A stretch of DNA of 64,000 bases, from contig MHBL01000116.1 of NCBI GenBank assembly GCA_001803235.1, forward strand, positions 1 to 64,000. The letters run 5' to 3'. The notes beneath the pieces were generated by a model, which searched no databases, was not told where the DNA came from, and saw only the letters and a program-made list of their open reading frames with translations. This DNA comes from Lentisphaerae bacterium RIFOXYA12_64_32. Lineage in GTDB: Bacteria > Verrucomicrobiota > Lentisphaeria > Oligosphaerales > YB12-FULL-65-16. The position numbers and the translations under genes were made by a program. This document shows positions 8,097 to 17,534 of this stretch, piece after piece. The number at the start of each line of letters is the position of its first letter. Positions within the stretch are counted from its first letter, which is position 1.

Positions 8097-10355
8097 GTGA
8101 GTACTCAAGTCACAGAATCCATTGAGACGCAGGTCGCGCAGGGCGGGAAGTCGGCTGTGCCGAACCCGGCTCCCAGTGCCCGCACGTCGTCACGTGGCGA
8201 CGACGTGGCCCCCCCGGTCCCCGCGACGCGACCGCGACGCGCACTTTGGCGGCTGGACGGTGTGTGCCTGGATGGCGCCGGCGCACCACGCCTGACCGAT
8301 GTCTGCGTCGAGATCCTTGACGGCGTAACGGCAGTGCTCGGGCCGTCCGGGTCCGGCAAGACCTCGCTGCTCAACCTGCTGATCGGGTTCGAGGCGCCGG
8401 ACCGCGGCACGTGCACGGCGAGTCCGACCGCTGGCGGCCAGGCGTTGGCCGCATATTGGGTCCCGCAGAACTTCGGGTTGTGGCCGCACCTGACCGCCCG
8501 CGAACACCTCCGCGCCGTCATGCCGGGCGCGGAGACCGACGGCGCGGCGCGCATCGAACACGTGTTGGCCGCGTTCGACATCGGGGAGAAAGCCGCCTCG
8601 CACACGGGCGAGATGTCGCACGGCGAACGGGCGCGACTAGCCGTGGCTCGAGCATTGGCCAGTTCCGCCGCGGTGCTGATCATGGACGAACCGCTCGCCA
8701 GCGTGGACCCGGCGCGCTGCGGTGCGTACTGGCGTGTCATCCGCAGCGAACTTCGCAGCACCGGCGCGTCACTGGTCTTCTCCACGCATGCTCCGGATGT
8801 GGTCCTCGCGGAAGCCGAGCACGTTCTCTGTGTCACGGACGGAAAGCTGCTCTACGCCGGCGCGGTGCAGGACCTCTACTGGCGCCCGCCCTCCGAGGTG
8901 CTGGCACGCTGCCTGGGCGAAGCCAACTGGCTGACGTGCGACGAAGTCGCGCTGTGGCTAGGGATGAACGCGATACCGGGCTCGTCCTGCCTCGGGAACG
9001 GTGAGGCAGCAGCACGTCGCCCGGAACCGCCTGAAGGGCGTGTCGATTTAACCGATGCAGCACCAAGACAGCCCGCGAGGACGCGGGCGCTCCAGTTCGG
9101 ATTGAGCACGAAACTTGGAGCGCCCGCGTCCTCGCGGGCTCTTGGTCTGAATATATCGACAGACCCTGAAGCCGGAACTACAAGCCCGCCTCCACCCGGT
9201 TCTGTGGCTCCCGTTCGTAGTGCCGCGTTCACGCGGTCTGGCGAGACCCTATCTGTCTGCCTCCGACCGGAGCAGGTCGAGATTTGCCGCGTCGAGCACA
9301 GTTCCCTGGTGGTGCGGAGTTCGCAGTTCCGCGGCGCCGTGGCGGACGTCGAACTGGAGCACCGCGAGACAGGGCAGGTGCGCGTGTTCCACCATCGCCC
9401 GGCCGGCCCCGGCCTGGCGCCGGGCCACTGCGTCACCATCAGAACGCTGCTGTCCTTCCTCTTGCTGTTCTGCGGCGCCGGCCTGAGCACCAGTTGCGAC
9501 CGGAGCGACACGCCGCGACTGGGAGTGCGCGAGTCGCACGCCTGGCCGGTCCCGTCAGACGGTACGCGCATTCCGGCGGTGCGCGGGATTGCGCTCTCCG
9601 CAGACGGCACCGAGATCTTCACCATCGACACTGCGGCGCGCCTGCTCGTTCTCGACCGCAACGGCACACTGCTACGGCAGTGGCGCATGCCCGAGTCGAA
9701 GGCCGGCACGCCCGAGGATCTCACCGTCCTGCGTGACGGCTGCGTAGCCGTGCCCGACACACACTATCACCGGGTCGTCGTCTTCGATCGCAACGGGGTC
9801 CTGCGGCGGCAGTTCGGCACGTACGGCACCGGCCCGGGCCAATTCGTGTACCCCGTGTCCCTGGCCGAGGACGACAAGGGGAACCTCTACGTCTGTGAGT
9901 ATGGCGGCAACGACCGGATCCAGAAGTTCGCACCCGACGGCAAGCTCCTCGCTGCCTTCGGCGGGTTCGGGACCAAGCCGGGCGAGTTTCAGCGGCCCGC
10001 TGGCATTGTCTGGCACGCGGGCAAGGTCTACGTCGCCGACTCGACCAATCACCGAATTCAGGCGTTCACCGACAGCGGCGCGTTCGTGGGCGTCCTTGAG
10101 GTCCCCGGCGCGCCCGCAGGCCTGCAGTTCCCCTATGACATCACGATAGACGCCCATCAGACGCTGCTCGTGGCCGAATGGGGCGCCGGCCGTGTCTCGC
10201 GACTCGGGTTGGATGGACGACTGCTTGGCCGCTTCGGCTCGCCAGGCACGGACATGGACCAGTTCCTGACGCCGTGGGGCCTGGCCTGCGACGGAACCTC
10301 CCGCATCCTGGTCGCCGACACCGGCAACCGCCGCATCGTGGAGTTGAGGCTGTGA
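8097..10355 (+). CDS. ABC transporter ATPase fused in frame to an NHL-propeller lipoprotein
   Basis: A 752-residue open frame starts at GTG after a G-rich ribosome site. Residues 60-280 are an importer-type ABC ATPase with Walker A GPSGSGKTS, a variant signature MSHGE in place of LSGGQ, Walker B VLIMDEP and an H-loop STHAP. Residues about 310-362 are encoded by a palindromic repeat element read in frame. Residues about 383-448 resemble a TOBE domain (LSVCLRPEQVEI to PGHCVTIR). Without a stop, a signal-like stretch LLSFLLLFCGAGLSTSC with a possible lipobox follows, then an NHL-type beta-propeller to the end. A cytoplasmic ATPase and an exported lipoprotein are unlikely to work as one chain. 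A separate lipoprotein could start at an internal GTG (MFHHRPAGPG), or a frameshift or deletion may have joined two genes. The ATPase role with the upstream iron-type permease is likely. Confidence 0.7.
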   Translation: MSTQVTESIETQVAQGGKSAVPNPAPSARTSSRGDDVAPPVPATRPRRALWRLDGVCLDGAGAPRLTDVCVEILDGVTAVLGPSGSGKTSLLNLLIGFEAPDRGTCTASPTAGGQALAAYWVPQNFGLWPHLTAREHLRAVMPGAETDGAARIEHVLAAFDIGEKAASHTGEMSHGERARLAVARALASSAAVLIMDEPLASVDPARCGAYWRVIRSELRSTGASLVFSTHAPDVVLAEAEHVLCVTDGKLLYAGAVQDLYWRPPSEVLARCLGEANWLTCDEVALWLGMNAIPGSSCLGNGEAAARRPEPPEGRVDLTDAAPRQPARTRALQFGLSTKLGAPASSRALGLNISTDPEAGTTSPPPPGSVAPVRSAAFTRSGETLSVCLRPEQVEICRVEHSSLVVRSSQFRGAVADVELEHRETGQVRVFHHRPAGPGLAPGHCVTIRTLLSFLLLFCGAGLSTSCDRSDTPRLGVRESHAWPVPSDGTRIPAVRGIALSADGTEIFTIDTAARLLVLDRNGTLLRQWRMPESKAGTPEDLTVLRDGCVAVPDTHYHRVVVFDRNGVLRRQFGTYGTGPGQFVYPVSLAEDDKGNLYVCEYGGNDRIQKFAPDGKLLAAFGGFGTKPGEFQRPAGIVWHAGKVYVADSTNHRIQAFTDSGAFVGVLEVPGAPAGLQFPYDITIDAHQTLLVAEWGAGRVSRLGLDGRLLGRFGSPGTDMDQFLTPWGLACDGTSRILVADTGNRRIVELRL
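9023..9181. repeat. Nested palindromic element, copy b, inside the ATPase reading frame
   Basis: Left end GGAACCGCCTGAAGGGCG plus TGTCGATTTA (9023-9050); right end a degenerate copy (about 9151-9181). The 24-base perfect core arms are 9070-9093 and 9117-9140. It is copy a in the opposite orientation, with matching spacer sequence. It lies wholly inside the 8097-10355 frame and keeps it open. Confidence 0.85.
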
Positions 10356-10368
10356 GCAGAACGCACGA

Positions 10369-10440
10369 GGTTTCAGTGTTCAGGTGTCAGGTTTCAGGAG
10401 CATCGACTGCAATCGACCGCAATCGAATGTGACCGACTAC
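10369..10440. repeat. Heptamer array followed by decamer array
   Basis: 10369-10396 is four 7-base units (GGTTTCA, GTGTTCA, GGTGTCA, GGTTTCA). 10401-10440 is a 10-base periodic array (CATCGACTGC, AATCGACCGC, AATCGAATGT, GACCGACTAC). The decamer is the reverse complement of the unit at 14601-14650. Together they fill most of the gap before the vWA gene. Confidence 0.75.
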
Positions 10441-10456
10441 ACGTGACAGACAACCG

Positions 10457-13400
10457 ATGGCTCTGAAGCGGCTCATTCTAGACGTGTTTCCGCCGCCGCG
10501 CCGGCCGGTGCGCCGGAGTGCGGTGCTGCCGCTGCTGCTGTTCCTCGCCCTGTTCCTCGGCGGTTGCGCCCTTCTCGACGCCCGCGACATCCTGGTGTTC
10601 TCGAATCGCAAGGCGTTCCTGCTGACGCTGGCGCTGCCGTGGGTGTGGTGGCTGCACGTGACCGGGTTCAGCGGCCTGGCGGGCGCGCGGTCGCTCATCG
10701 CCCTGCTGACCCGCTTCGCCCTGCTCGGCGTGCTGATCATGCTGCTGGCCGACCCGCGCGCCGTGCGCAAGAGCGACGCGCTGTCGGTCGTCTACGCGTT
10801 GGACATGTCCGACTCCGTCGGCGACAAGGCCGCGGACATGGCACTGACGTTCATCACCCGAACGGTGACCGAGAAACCGGAGAAAGACGAAGCAGGCCTG
10901 GTCGTGTTCGGCCGCGATGCGGCCGTGGAACTGCCGCCCCGGACAACCTTTCCGTTCGAGGCCGTCAACTGCCGCCTGGCGCGCGACGCGACCAATCTGG
11001 AGAAAGGGCTGTCGCTGGCCGCCGCCATGCTGCCGGAACAGAACGAAGGCCGGATCGTGCTCATCTCCGACGGCACGCAGACGGAAGGCAACTACGCCGG
11101 CGTGCTCGCAGACCTGAAGGCACGGCGCGTCCCGGTCGACGTACTGCCCATCGAGTACGCGTTCGACCGCGAAGTCTGGCTGGAAAAACTCGAACTGCCG
11201 AAGACCGTCAAGCTCGGTGAAACGTACGAGATCTCGGTCATCCTGTCCGCGCTGGGCAAGGGCACGGGAACACTGCGGTTGCACGAAAACGGCAAAATGA
11301 TCTGCGAACAACCGGTCGAGTTCGAGGCGGGCAAGAACCGGTACGCACTGCCGCTGTACCTGCGCACCCCCGGCTACTACGAGTACGTCGCCACCATCGA
11401 GACCCCGCCCGGCCAGGACGGCTGGGCCGAGAACAACACGGCCATCGACTACCTGTACCTGAAGGGCGAGGGCAAGGTCCTTCTGGTCACGAACCCCGAC
11501 GGCGATCCGCGCGAGTGGCAGAGCCTGGAGAAAGCTCTGAAGGACGCCGAGCGTGTCGTCGAGGTCCAGACTGCGTTCGAGTTCCCGCGCGATGCGCTGT
11601 CGCTCATGCCGCACGACTGCATCGTGTTCGTCAATGTCCCGGCCGATGCGTTCGACGTGGTGCAGCTCCAGGCGTTGCGCGATGCCGTCTACCACCAGGG
11701 CACCGGCTTCCTGATGATCGGCGGCCCGAACAGCTTCGGCCCCGGCGGCTACCACCGCAGCCCGATCGAGGAAGCCTTGCCGGTCACCATGGACATCACG
11801 CAGAAGAAGGTCCTGCCCAAGGGCGCGCTGGTGATCATTCTGCACACCTGCGAATTCCCGGAAGGCAACACCTGGGGCAAGCGCGTCGCCAAGGAGGCCA
11901 TTCGTGTGCTCAGCGCGCAGGACGAGGCGGGAATCCTGGCCTACGGCTACCAGGGCGGCGAGAAGTGGATCTTCCCGCTCTCGCCGGTCAGCGACTACGA
12001 ACGGCTGGTCAAACTCATCAACCAAGCCGAAATCGGGGACATGCCGAGCTTCGTCAGGACCATGAGGATGGGGCTGGACGCGCTCAAAGCCAGCGACGCG
12101 GCCGCCAAGCACATGATCATCATTTCAGATGGCGACCCGTCGCCGCCGCCCCCGGAAATGGTCAACGAGTTCGTAACCCAGAACATCAGCGTCTCGATGG
12201 TGGCGATCTTCCCGCACGGCGGCGTGGACATCTCGATCATGCGCACGATCGCCAGCACGACCGGCGGCCGCTACTACTGCCCGCAGGACCCGAACCAGTT
12301 GCCGTCCATCTTCATAAAAGAGGCTAAAACTATGCGCCGCAGTATGATACAAAATAAAGTAATCGTGCCGCGTGTCGAGATCCCCTCGCCTGTGCTCAAA
12401 GGCATTGGCACGCTGCCCGAACTGCGCGGGTACGTGCTGACCACACCGAAACCGCGCGCCACGACCATCCTGCGCAGCCCCAGCACGGAAGACCTCGAGC
12501 CGGTACTGGTCGTCTGGCGTTTCGGCCTCGGGAAGGCAGCCGCGTTCACGTCCGACCTGTCGCCGAACTGGGGCGCCGCCTGGGTCGCCTGGGACCGCTA
12601 CGTGGCCTTCGTCAAACAGCTCATGATCGAGATTTCGCGTCTCGAGCAGGAGACCAACCTTCACCTGGTGACCTACGCTGCCGGCACGACCGGCGTGGTG
12701 CTGATCGAGGACCACTCCCGCGGCGACTCGTTCCTGGAAGTCGAAGCACGCGTGACCGGGCCGCGCAACCGGGCGGAGAACGTGCGGTTGCGGCAGACCG
12801 GCGCGAAACGTTACGAAGGGCTTTTCCCGCTCTGGGGTCAGGGCCGGTATCGCGTCGCGGCCGCGGCGGTGGGCGGCGGCCGCAACGAGCGGGCCATTGG
12901 CGGGTTCGTGGTCCCGTATTCGCCAGAGTACCTGCGGTTCCGGTCCGATCCGATCGCGCTGCGCCAGATCGCCGCGGAAACGGGCGGCCGCGTGCTTTCG
13001 GGTGAGGAAAAGGGCACCGACATGTTCCCGAAGGAACGACACCCCCGCTCCAGTTCGCGGTCGGTGCTGGCCTGGTTCCTGGTCCTGCTCGCGTGCCTGG
13101 TGCCGCTCGACGTGGGCGTGCGCCGCGTGCAGTTGGACTGGCAGGTCATTCGCGGCTGGCTCGGATTCCGGAGTCGCCAGGCCGAATCCGGCCAGACCCT
13201 GAGCGCGCTGCTGCAGCGCAAGAAGGCGATCGAGTTCCCGACCGCGCCCGAAACGGAGCGGCGTCTCGCCGCGCGCGCGGCGGAGCGGCGCGCGGAATCC
13301 GTGTCGCCCGGCCCGCGCCCCATCGGCGCACCCCCGGCGGCACCAACGGCCCCGGCCCAGGAGAAACCCGACGGCAGGGCCGCGCCGCCGCAGACCACGA

Positions 13401-13459
13401 CAGAGCGGTTGCTGGCGCGCAAGAAGAAGTGGAGCGACGAGAAGAAGAAGAATGAGTGA
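10457..13459 (+). CDS. Large membrane protein with vWA domains and a GATase-like region
   Basis: This 1000-residue protein has N-terminal membrane spans within about the first 95 residues. A vWA domain follows with a MIDAS motif DMSDS (Asp116, Ser118, Ser120) for metal-dependent binding. A beta-rich domain comes next, then a class I glutamine-amidotransferase-like region around residue 415 (GFLMIGGPNSFGPGGY) without an obvious catalytic Cys. A second vWA-like domain contains MIIISDGDPSP. A C-terminal span lies near residues 867-885, ahead of a charged cytoplasmic tail rich in Arg, Ala and Lys. Such proteins sit beside MoxR and DUF58 genes in planctomycete-like genomes. The ATG at 10457 is the first in-frame start; no strong ribosome site precedes it. 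It probably forms a metal-dependent protein assembly with the downstream products. Confidence 0.7.
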   Translation: MALKRLILDVFPPPRRPVRRSAVLPLLLFLALFLGGCALLDARDILVFSNRKAFLLTLALPWVWWLHVTGFSGLAGARSLIALLTRFALLGVLIMLLADPRAVRKSDALSVVYALDMSDSVGDKAADMALTFITRTVTEKPEKDEAGLVVFGRDAAVELPPRTTFPFEAVNCRLARDATNLEKGLSLAAAMLPEQNEGRIVLISDGTQTEGNYAGVLADLKARRVPVDVLPIEYAFDREVWLEKLELPKTVKLGETYEISVILSALGKGTGTLRLHENGKMICEQPVEFEAGKNRYALPLYLRTPGYYEYVATIETPPGQDGWAENNTAIDYLYLKGEGKVLLVTNPDGDPREWQSLEKALKDAERVVEVQTAFEFPRDALSLMPHDCIVFVNVPADAFDVVQLQALRDAVYHQGTGFLMIGGPNSFGPGGYHRSPIEEALPVTMDITQKKVLPKGALVIILHTCEFPEGNTWGKRVAKEAIRVLSAQDEAGILAYGYQGGEKWIFPLSPVSDYERLVKLINQAEIGDMPSFVRTMRMGLDALKASDAAAKHMIIISDGDPSPPPPEMVNEFVTQNISVSMVAIFPHGGVDISIMRTIASTTGGRYYCPQDPNQLPSIFIKEAKTMRRSMIQNKVIVPRVEIPSPVLKGIGTLPELRGYVLTTPKPRATTILRSPSTEDLEPVLVVWRFGLGKAAAFTSDLSPNWGAAWVAWDRYVAFVKQLMIEISRLEQETNLHLVTYAAGTTGVVLIEDHSRGDSFLEVEARVTGPRNRAENVRLRQTGAKRYEGLFPLWGQGRYRVAAAAVGGGRNERAIGGFVVPYSPEYLRFRSDPIALRQIAAETGGRVLSGEEKGTDMFPKERHPRSSSRSVLAWFLVLLACLVPLDVGVRRVQLDWQVIRGWLGFRSRQAESGQTLSALLQRKKAIEFPTAPETERRLAARAAERRAESVSPGPRPIGAPPAAPTAPAQEKPDGRAAPPQTTTERLLARKKKWSDEKKKNE

Positions 13460-13470
13460 CCGGACGCCTA

Positions 13471-13518
13471 CTGCGTCACTGCGTCACTGCGTCACTGCGT
13501 CATCGAGTCACTGCGTCA
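13471..13518. repeat. Octamer tandem array (CTGCGTCA)
   Basis: Six contiguous 8-base units: CTGCGTCA four times, TCGAGTCA, CTGCGTCA. It starts about a dozen bases after the vWA gene stop and ends about 40 bases before the moxR-like start. The same octamer family is at 17495-17534 and, reversed, at 19653-19700. Confidence 0.85.
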
Positions 13519-13560
13519 CCCGTTCAGCCGGGCGACCAAACGGACAGGAGGGACATCCCC

Positions 13561-14568
<1,008 letters not shown>

Positions 14569-14600
14569 GCAAGACACGAGACGGAAGTGTTCGGTCACAT

Positions 14601-14650
14601 CCGATTGCGATCGATTGCGGTCGATTGCAGTCGGTTGCGGTCGACTGCGG
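14601..14650. repeat. Decamer tandem array (TCGATTGCGG)
   Basis: Five exact-length 10-base units (CCGATTGCGA, TCGATTGCGG, TCGATTGCAG, TCGGTTGCGG, TCGACTGCGG) lie between the moxR-like and DUF58 genes. The unit is the reverse complement of the decamer at 10401-10440. Confidence 0.85.
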
Positions 14651-14701
14651 TCGAACCGGCCGATGCCCCCCGACCCCCGACACGACAGGAGCCTGCGCCC
14701 G

Positions 14702-15607
14702 ATGCCCGTGTTGACCGGCCCAACCCAACTCACGCCGTTGCTGAGCAACGAGGCAGTGGCACGCCTGGAACGGCTGCGGCTGAACAGCAGTCGCCGCTTC
14801 ACGGACAAGCGCCGCGGTGAACACGTGACCGGCCGCGGCGGCACGAGCATCGAGTTCTCGGACTACCGTAACTACGTGTCCGGCGACGACGTGCGTTTCG
14901 TGGACTGGAACATCTTCGCGCGCCTGCACCGGCCGTACCTCAAGCTCTACCGCCAGGAAGAGGAAATGCACGTCGTGCTGCTGGTCGACGCCTCCACATC
15001 CATGCTCTTCGAGGATAAGCTGGACATGGCGCGGCGCCTGGCGACCGCGCTCGGCATCATGGGTCTGTTCGGCACCGAGCGCGTGAGCGTCTATGCCCTG
15101 GGGCATTCGGCCGCAGGCGCGCAGGTCCTGGCGCCGTGCACCGGTCGCGCAAGCATGATGAAGCTGTTCCGGGCCGTCGAGGGTCTCGAGGGCGGCGGTG
15201 CCGAACCGCTCGAAGTCGGCCTGGAGGCGTTCCTGCGGCGGCACACCGGCCGGGGTGTGGCCGTGATTCTCTCTGATTTTCTCACCTTCGGCGACCTGAG
15301 CCGCGCCGGCAACCGTCTGTTCGGCGTCGGCCTGGAGGTGTGGGGCATCCAGGTCCTGGGCCCGACCGAGATCGACCCGGACGTGACCAGCGACATCCGG
15401 CTGGTCGACGGCGAGACCCGCGACACCCTGGACGCCACCTGCAACGCCGACCTGCTCCGGCTCTACCAGGAGTACCGGGCCGACCACGAGCGCCACATCG
15501 AGACGCTGTGCCGTCAGCGCGCCGGCCGCTTCGTCACCATCAGCGCCGCGGCGGACGTTGACGCGGTCCTGTTCGACCTGCTGCGCAGGCGGGGGTGGGT
15601 CCGATGA
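14702..15607 (+). CDS. DUF58 domain protein
   Basis: The 301-residue protein has the DUF58 hallmark near residues 60-85 (DDVRFVDWNIFARLHRPYLK) and a vWA-like strand VDASTSM just after it. It has no membrane span and probably acts at the cytoplasmic face. DUF58 proteins are regularly encoded between MoxR and BatA/vWA proteins and are thought to work in the same assembly. ATG 14702 follows AGGAG at about 11 bases; the upstream open frame only translates the decamer array. Its stop overlaps the next start as ATGA, so the two are translationally coupled. Confidence 0.88.
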   Translation: MPVLTGPTQLTPLLSNEAVARLERLRLNSSRRFTDKRRGEHVTGRGGTSIEFSDYRNYVSGDDVRFVDWNIFARLHRPYLKLYRQEEEMHVVLLVDASTSMLFEDKLDMARRLATALGIMGLFGTERVSVYALGHSAAGAQVLAPCTGRASMMKLFRAVEGLEGGGAEPLEVGLEAFLRRHTGRGVAVILSDFLTFGDLSRAGNRLFGVGLEVWGIQVLGPTEIDPDVTSDIRLVDGETRDTLDATCNADLLRLYQEYRADHERHIETLCRQRAGRFVTISAAADVDAVLFDLLRRRGWVR

Positions 15608-17469
15608 AACTCTTCGGTTTCTACGCCCTCTCGAGCGCCTGGTTGTTCAGCCTTCTGCTGCCGCTGATCCTGTTCTATTTCCTGAAGCTCCGGCGGCCGC
15701 GGCACGACGTGCCGTCACTGTTCCTGTGGCGGAAAGTGCTCGAGGACCGGCGCGTTAACTCGCCGTTCCAGAAGTTCAAGCGCAACCTGCTGCTGCTCCT
15801 GCAGATCCTGCTCCTGCTGCTGATCGTGATCGCCGCCATGCAGCCGTACTTCCGCAGCCGGCAGGCACGCGTCCACCGCCTGCCGGTGCTCATCGACAAC
15901 TCGGCGAGCATGGCGGCACTCGACCGGCCGGACGGCGTCTCGCGCCTGGACGTGGCCAGGGAGAAAGTGCAGACACTCATCGACGGACTGCTGCCGGACC
16001 AGGAGTTGTGCCTGGTCACGTTTGCGCGCAGTGCGCACAAGCGCACCGGGTTCACCAATGACCGGCGGCTGCTGCGCGAGGCGCTCGATCAGGTCACCGT
16101 CGAGGACGTACCCAGCGATATCGAGGAAGCGCTGCGCCTGGTGCAATCCCTGGCCCGCAGCACGCCCTTCGACGAAGTGCTGCTCTTCTCGGACGGTAAC
16201 CTCCCGCCGCGCGTTGACATCGAGATGTCGTTCAACTTGAACTACCAGCGCCTGCCACCCGCGGGTGCCAACCTCGGGATCACGTCCCTGAACGCCCAAC
16301 GCGCGCCGGAGCGGCGGTGGGACGTGTTCGTCCGCGTCGAGGGTTCGAGCGAGACGGCGACGGGCGCCCAGCTCGAGCTGCGCCAGGGCGAAACCGTGGT
16401 CGCGAGCGAGCGTGTCTCGGTGTCGCGCCAGGACTCGCAGCGTGTCGTGTTCCGCGTCCAGGGCGACCAACCGTCAGACATCGAAGTCCGGCTGACACCG
16501 GACAGCGTCGATTCGATGGAGAGTGACAATGCCGTCTGGCTGCACCTGCCGGCAGCGCGCCCGATTCGCGCCCAGGTGCCGGGGCACCTGGCCTCCTACC
16601 GGCATGCACTGGCCGCCATTCCGGATGTCGAGCTTGCCGCCGAGTCTGCCGCGGCCGGCGAGCCCTGCGACCTGGTGATCCGCGACGAACCGCCCGGGAC
16701 CGGGCCAACGGCAAGGACCAGCCTCTACATCGGATGCGTGCCGGAGGAGTTGAAGCCGTTGGTGCGAGTCGAGCCGAAACCGATCGAGGTGGTGGATTGG
16801 GAGCGGAACAGCCCGCTGCTGCAGCACGTCCAGTTCCGGGACGTGATCGTGCTGGAGGACCCGCAGTCGGCGCCCGGCACGCAGACAAGTCAGTTCGAGA
16901 ATCTCGGTTACGCGATCCTCGCACACGGGCCGCACGGACCGCTGATTCTGCGCAGAGAAACGCCCGACGGCCTCACGTTCGTATGCTTGTTCCACACCGA
17001 CCGCTCAACGTTGCCGTACCGGATCGGGTTCCCCATCCTGGTCGCGAACCTGGTGCAGGTCGCCATGCGCCACGCCGGCGTGGCCGAGGTGGAAGCCGGC
17101 CGCACGGGCGTACTGGCCAGGACCACCGTGACAGCCGGGGCGGCGTGCACGATCACGGGGCCGGGCGGCGTGAGCGCAACCGCCACGGCCGACACGCACG
17201 GGAACCTTGCCGGCGTGGCCGCGCCGCGTGCCGGCTGCTACACGGTGGCGGTCAGTGGCGGCGGCAAGGTCCCGGTCGGCGCCAGCCTGCTCAGCGCGGC
17301 GGAGACGGGCCTGGCCAGTGTCGAGCAGATCGAGTTCAGCGAGAACCTGACCGTCCGTGCGGAGTCCGCAAGCGTGAAGACGGAGAAGCCACTCTGGGCC
17401 GCGCTGTCGCTGTTGGCGTTTGTCGTCATGCTCGGCGAATGGTGGTACTACCAGCGCCGCGCCGGGTGA
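15604..17469 (+). CDS. BatA-like membrane protein with vWA domain
   Basis: The 621-residue protein begins with a BatA-type N-terminus: a membrane span at residues 5-25, an RRPRHDVPSLFLWRK loop, and a second span around residues 60-80 (LLLLLQILLLLLIVIAAM). An extracytoplasmic vWA domain follows with MIDAS motif DNSAS (Asp98, Ser100, Ser102). A beta-rich region and a C-terminal span ending in WWYYQRR complete it. This is the arrangement of aerotolerance-operon (Bat) proteins, which are believed to be clients or partners of MoxR. It starts inside the stop of the DUF58 gene (ATGA). Confidence 0.85.
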   Translation: MKLFGFYALSSAWLFSLLLPLILFYFLKLRRPRHDVPSLFLWRKVLEDRRVNSPFQKFKRNLLLLLQILLLLLIVIAAMQPYFRSRQARVHRLPVLIDNSASMAALDRPDGVSRLDVAREKVQTLIDGLLPDQELCLVTFARSAHKRTGFTNDRRLLREALDQVTVEDVPSDIEEALRLVQSLARSTPFDEVLLFSDGNLPPRVDIEMSFNLNYQRLPPAGANLGITSLNAQRAPERRWDVFVRVEGSSETATGAQLELRQGETVVASERVSVSRQDSQRVVFRVQGDQPSDIEVRLTPDSVDSMESDNAVWLHLPAARPIRAQVPGHLASYRHALAAIPDVELAAESAAAGEPCDLVIRDEPPGTGPTARTSLYIGCVPEELKPLVRVEPKPIEVVDWERNSPLLQHVQFRDVIVLEDPQSAPGTQTSQFENLGYAILAHGPHGPLILRRETPDGLTFVCLFHTDRSTLPYRIGFPILVANLVQVAMRHAGVAEVEAGRTGVLARTTVTAGAACTITGPGGVSATATADTHGNLAGVAAPRAGCYTVAVSGGGKVPVGASLLSAAETGLASVEQIEFSENLTVRAESASVKTEKPLWAALSLLAFVVMLGEWWYYQRRAG

Positions 17470-17494
17470 CGGCCGGAGATCAGGGCATCGCGTT

Positions 17495-17534
17495 ATGGGT
17501 CACTGCGTCACTACGTCACTGAGTCACTGCGTCA
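17495..17534. repeat. Octamer tandem array abutting a start codon
   Basis: Five 8-base units (ATGGGTCA, CTGCGTCA, CTACGTCA, CTGAGTCA, CTGCGTCA). The last base of the last unit is the A of the ATG of the next gene, so the array occupies the place where a ribosome site would be expected. Confidence 0.8.
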
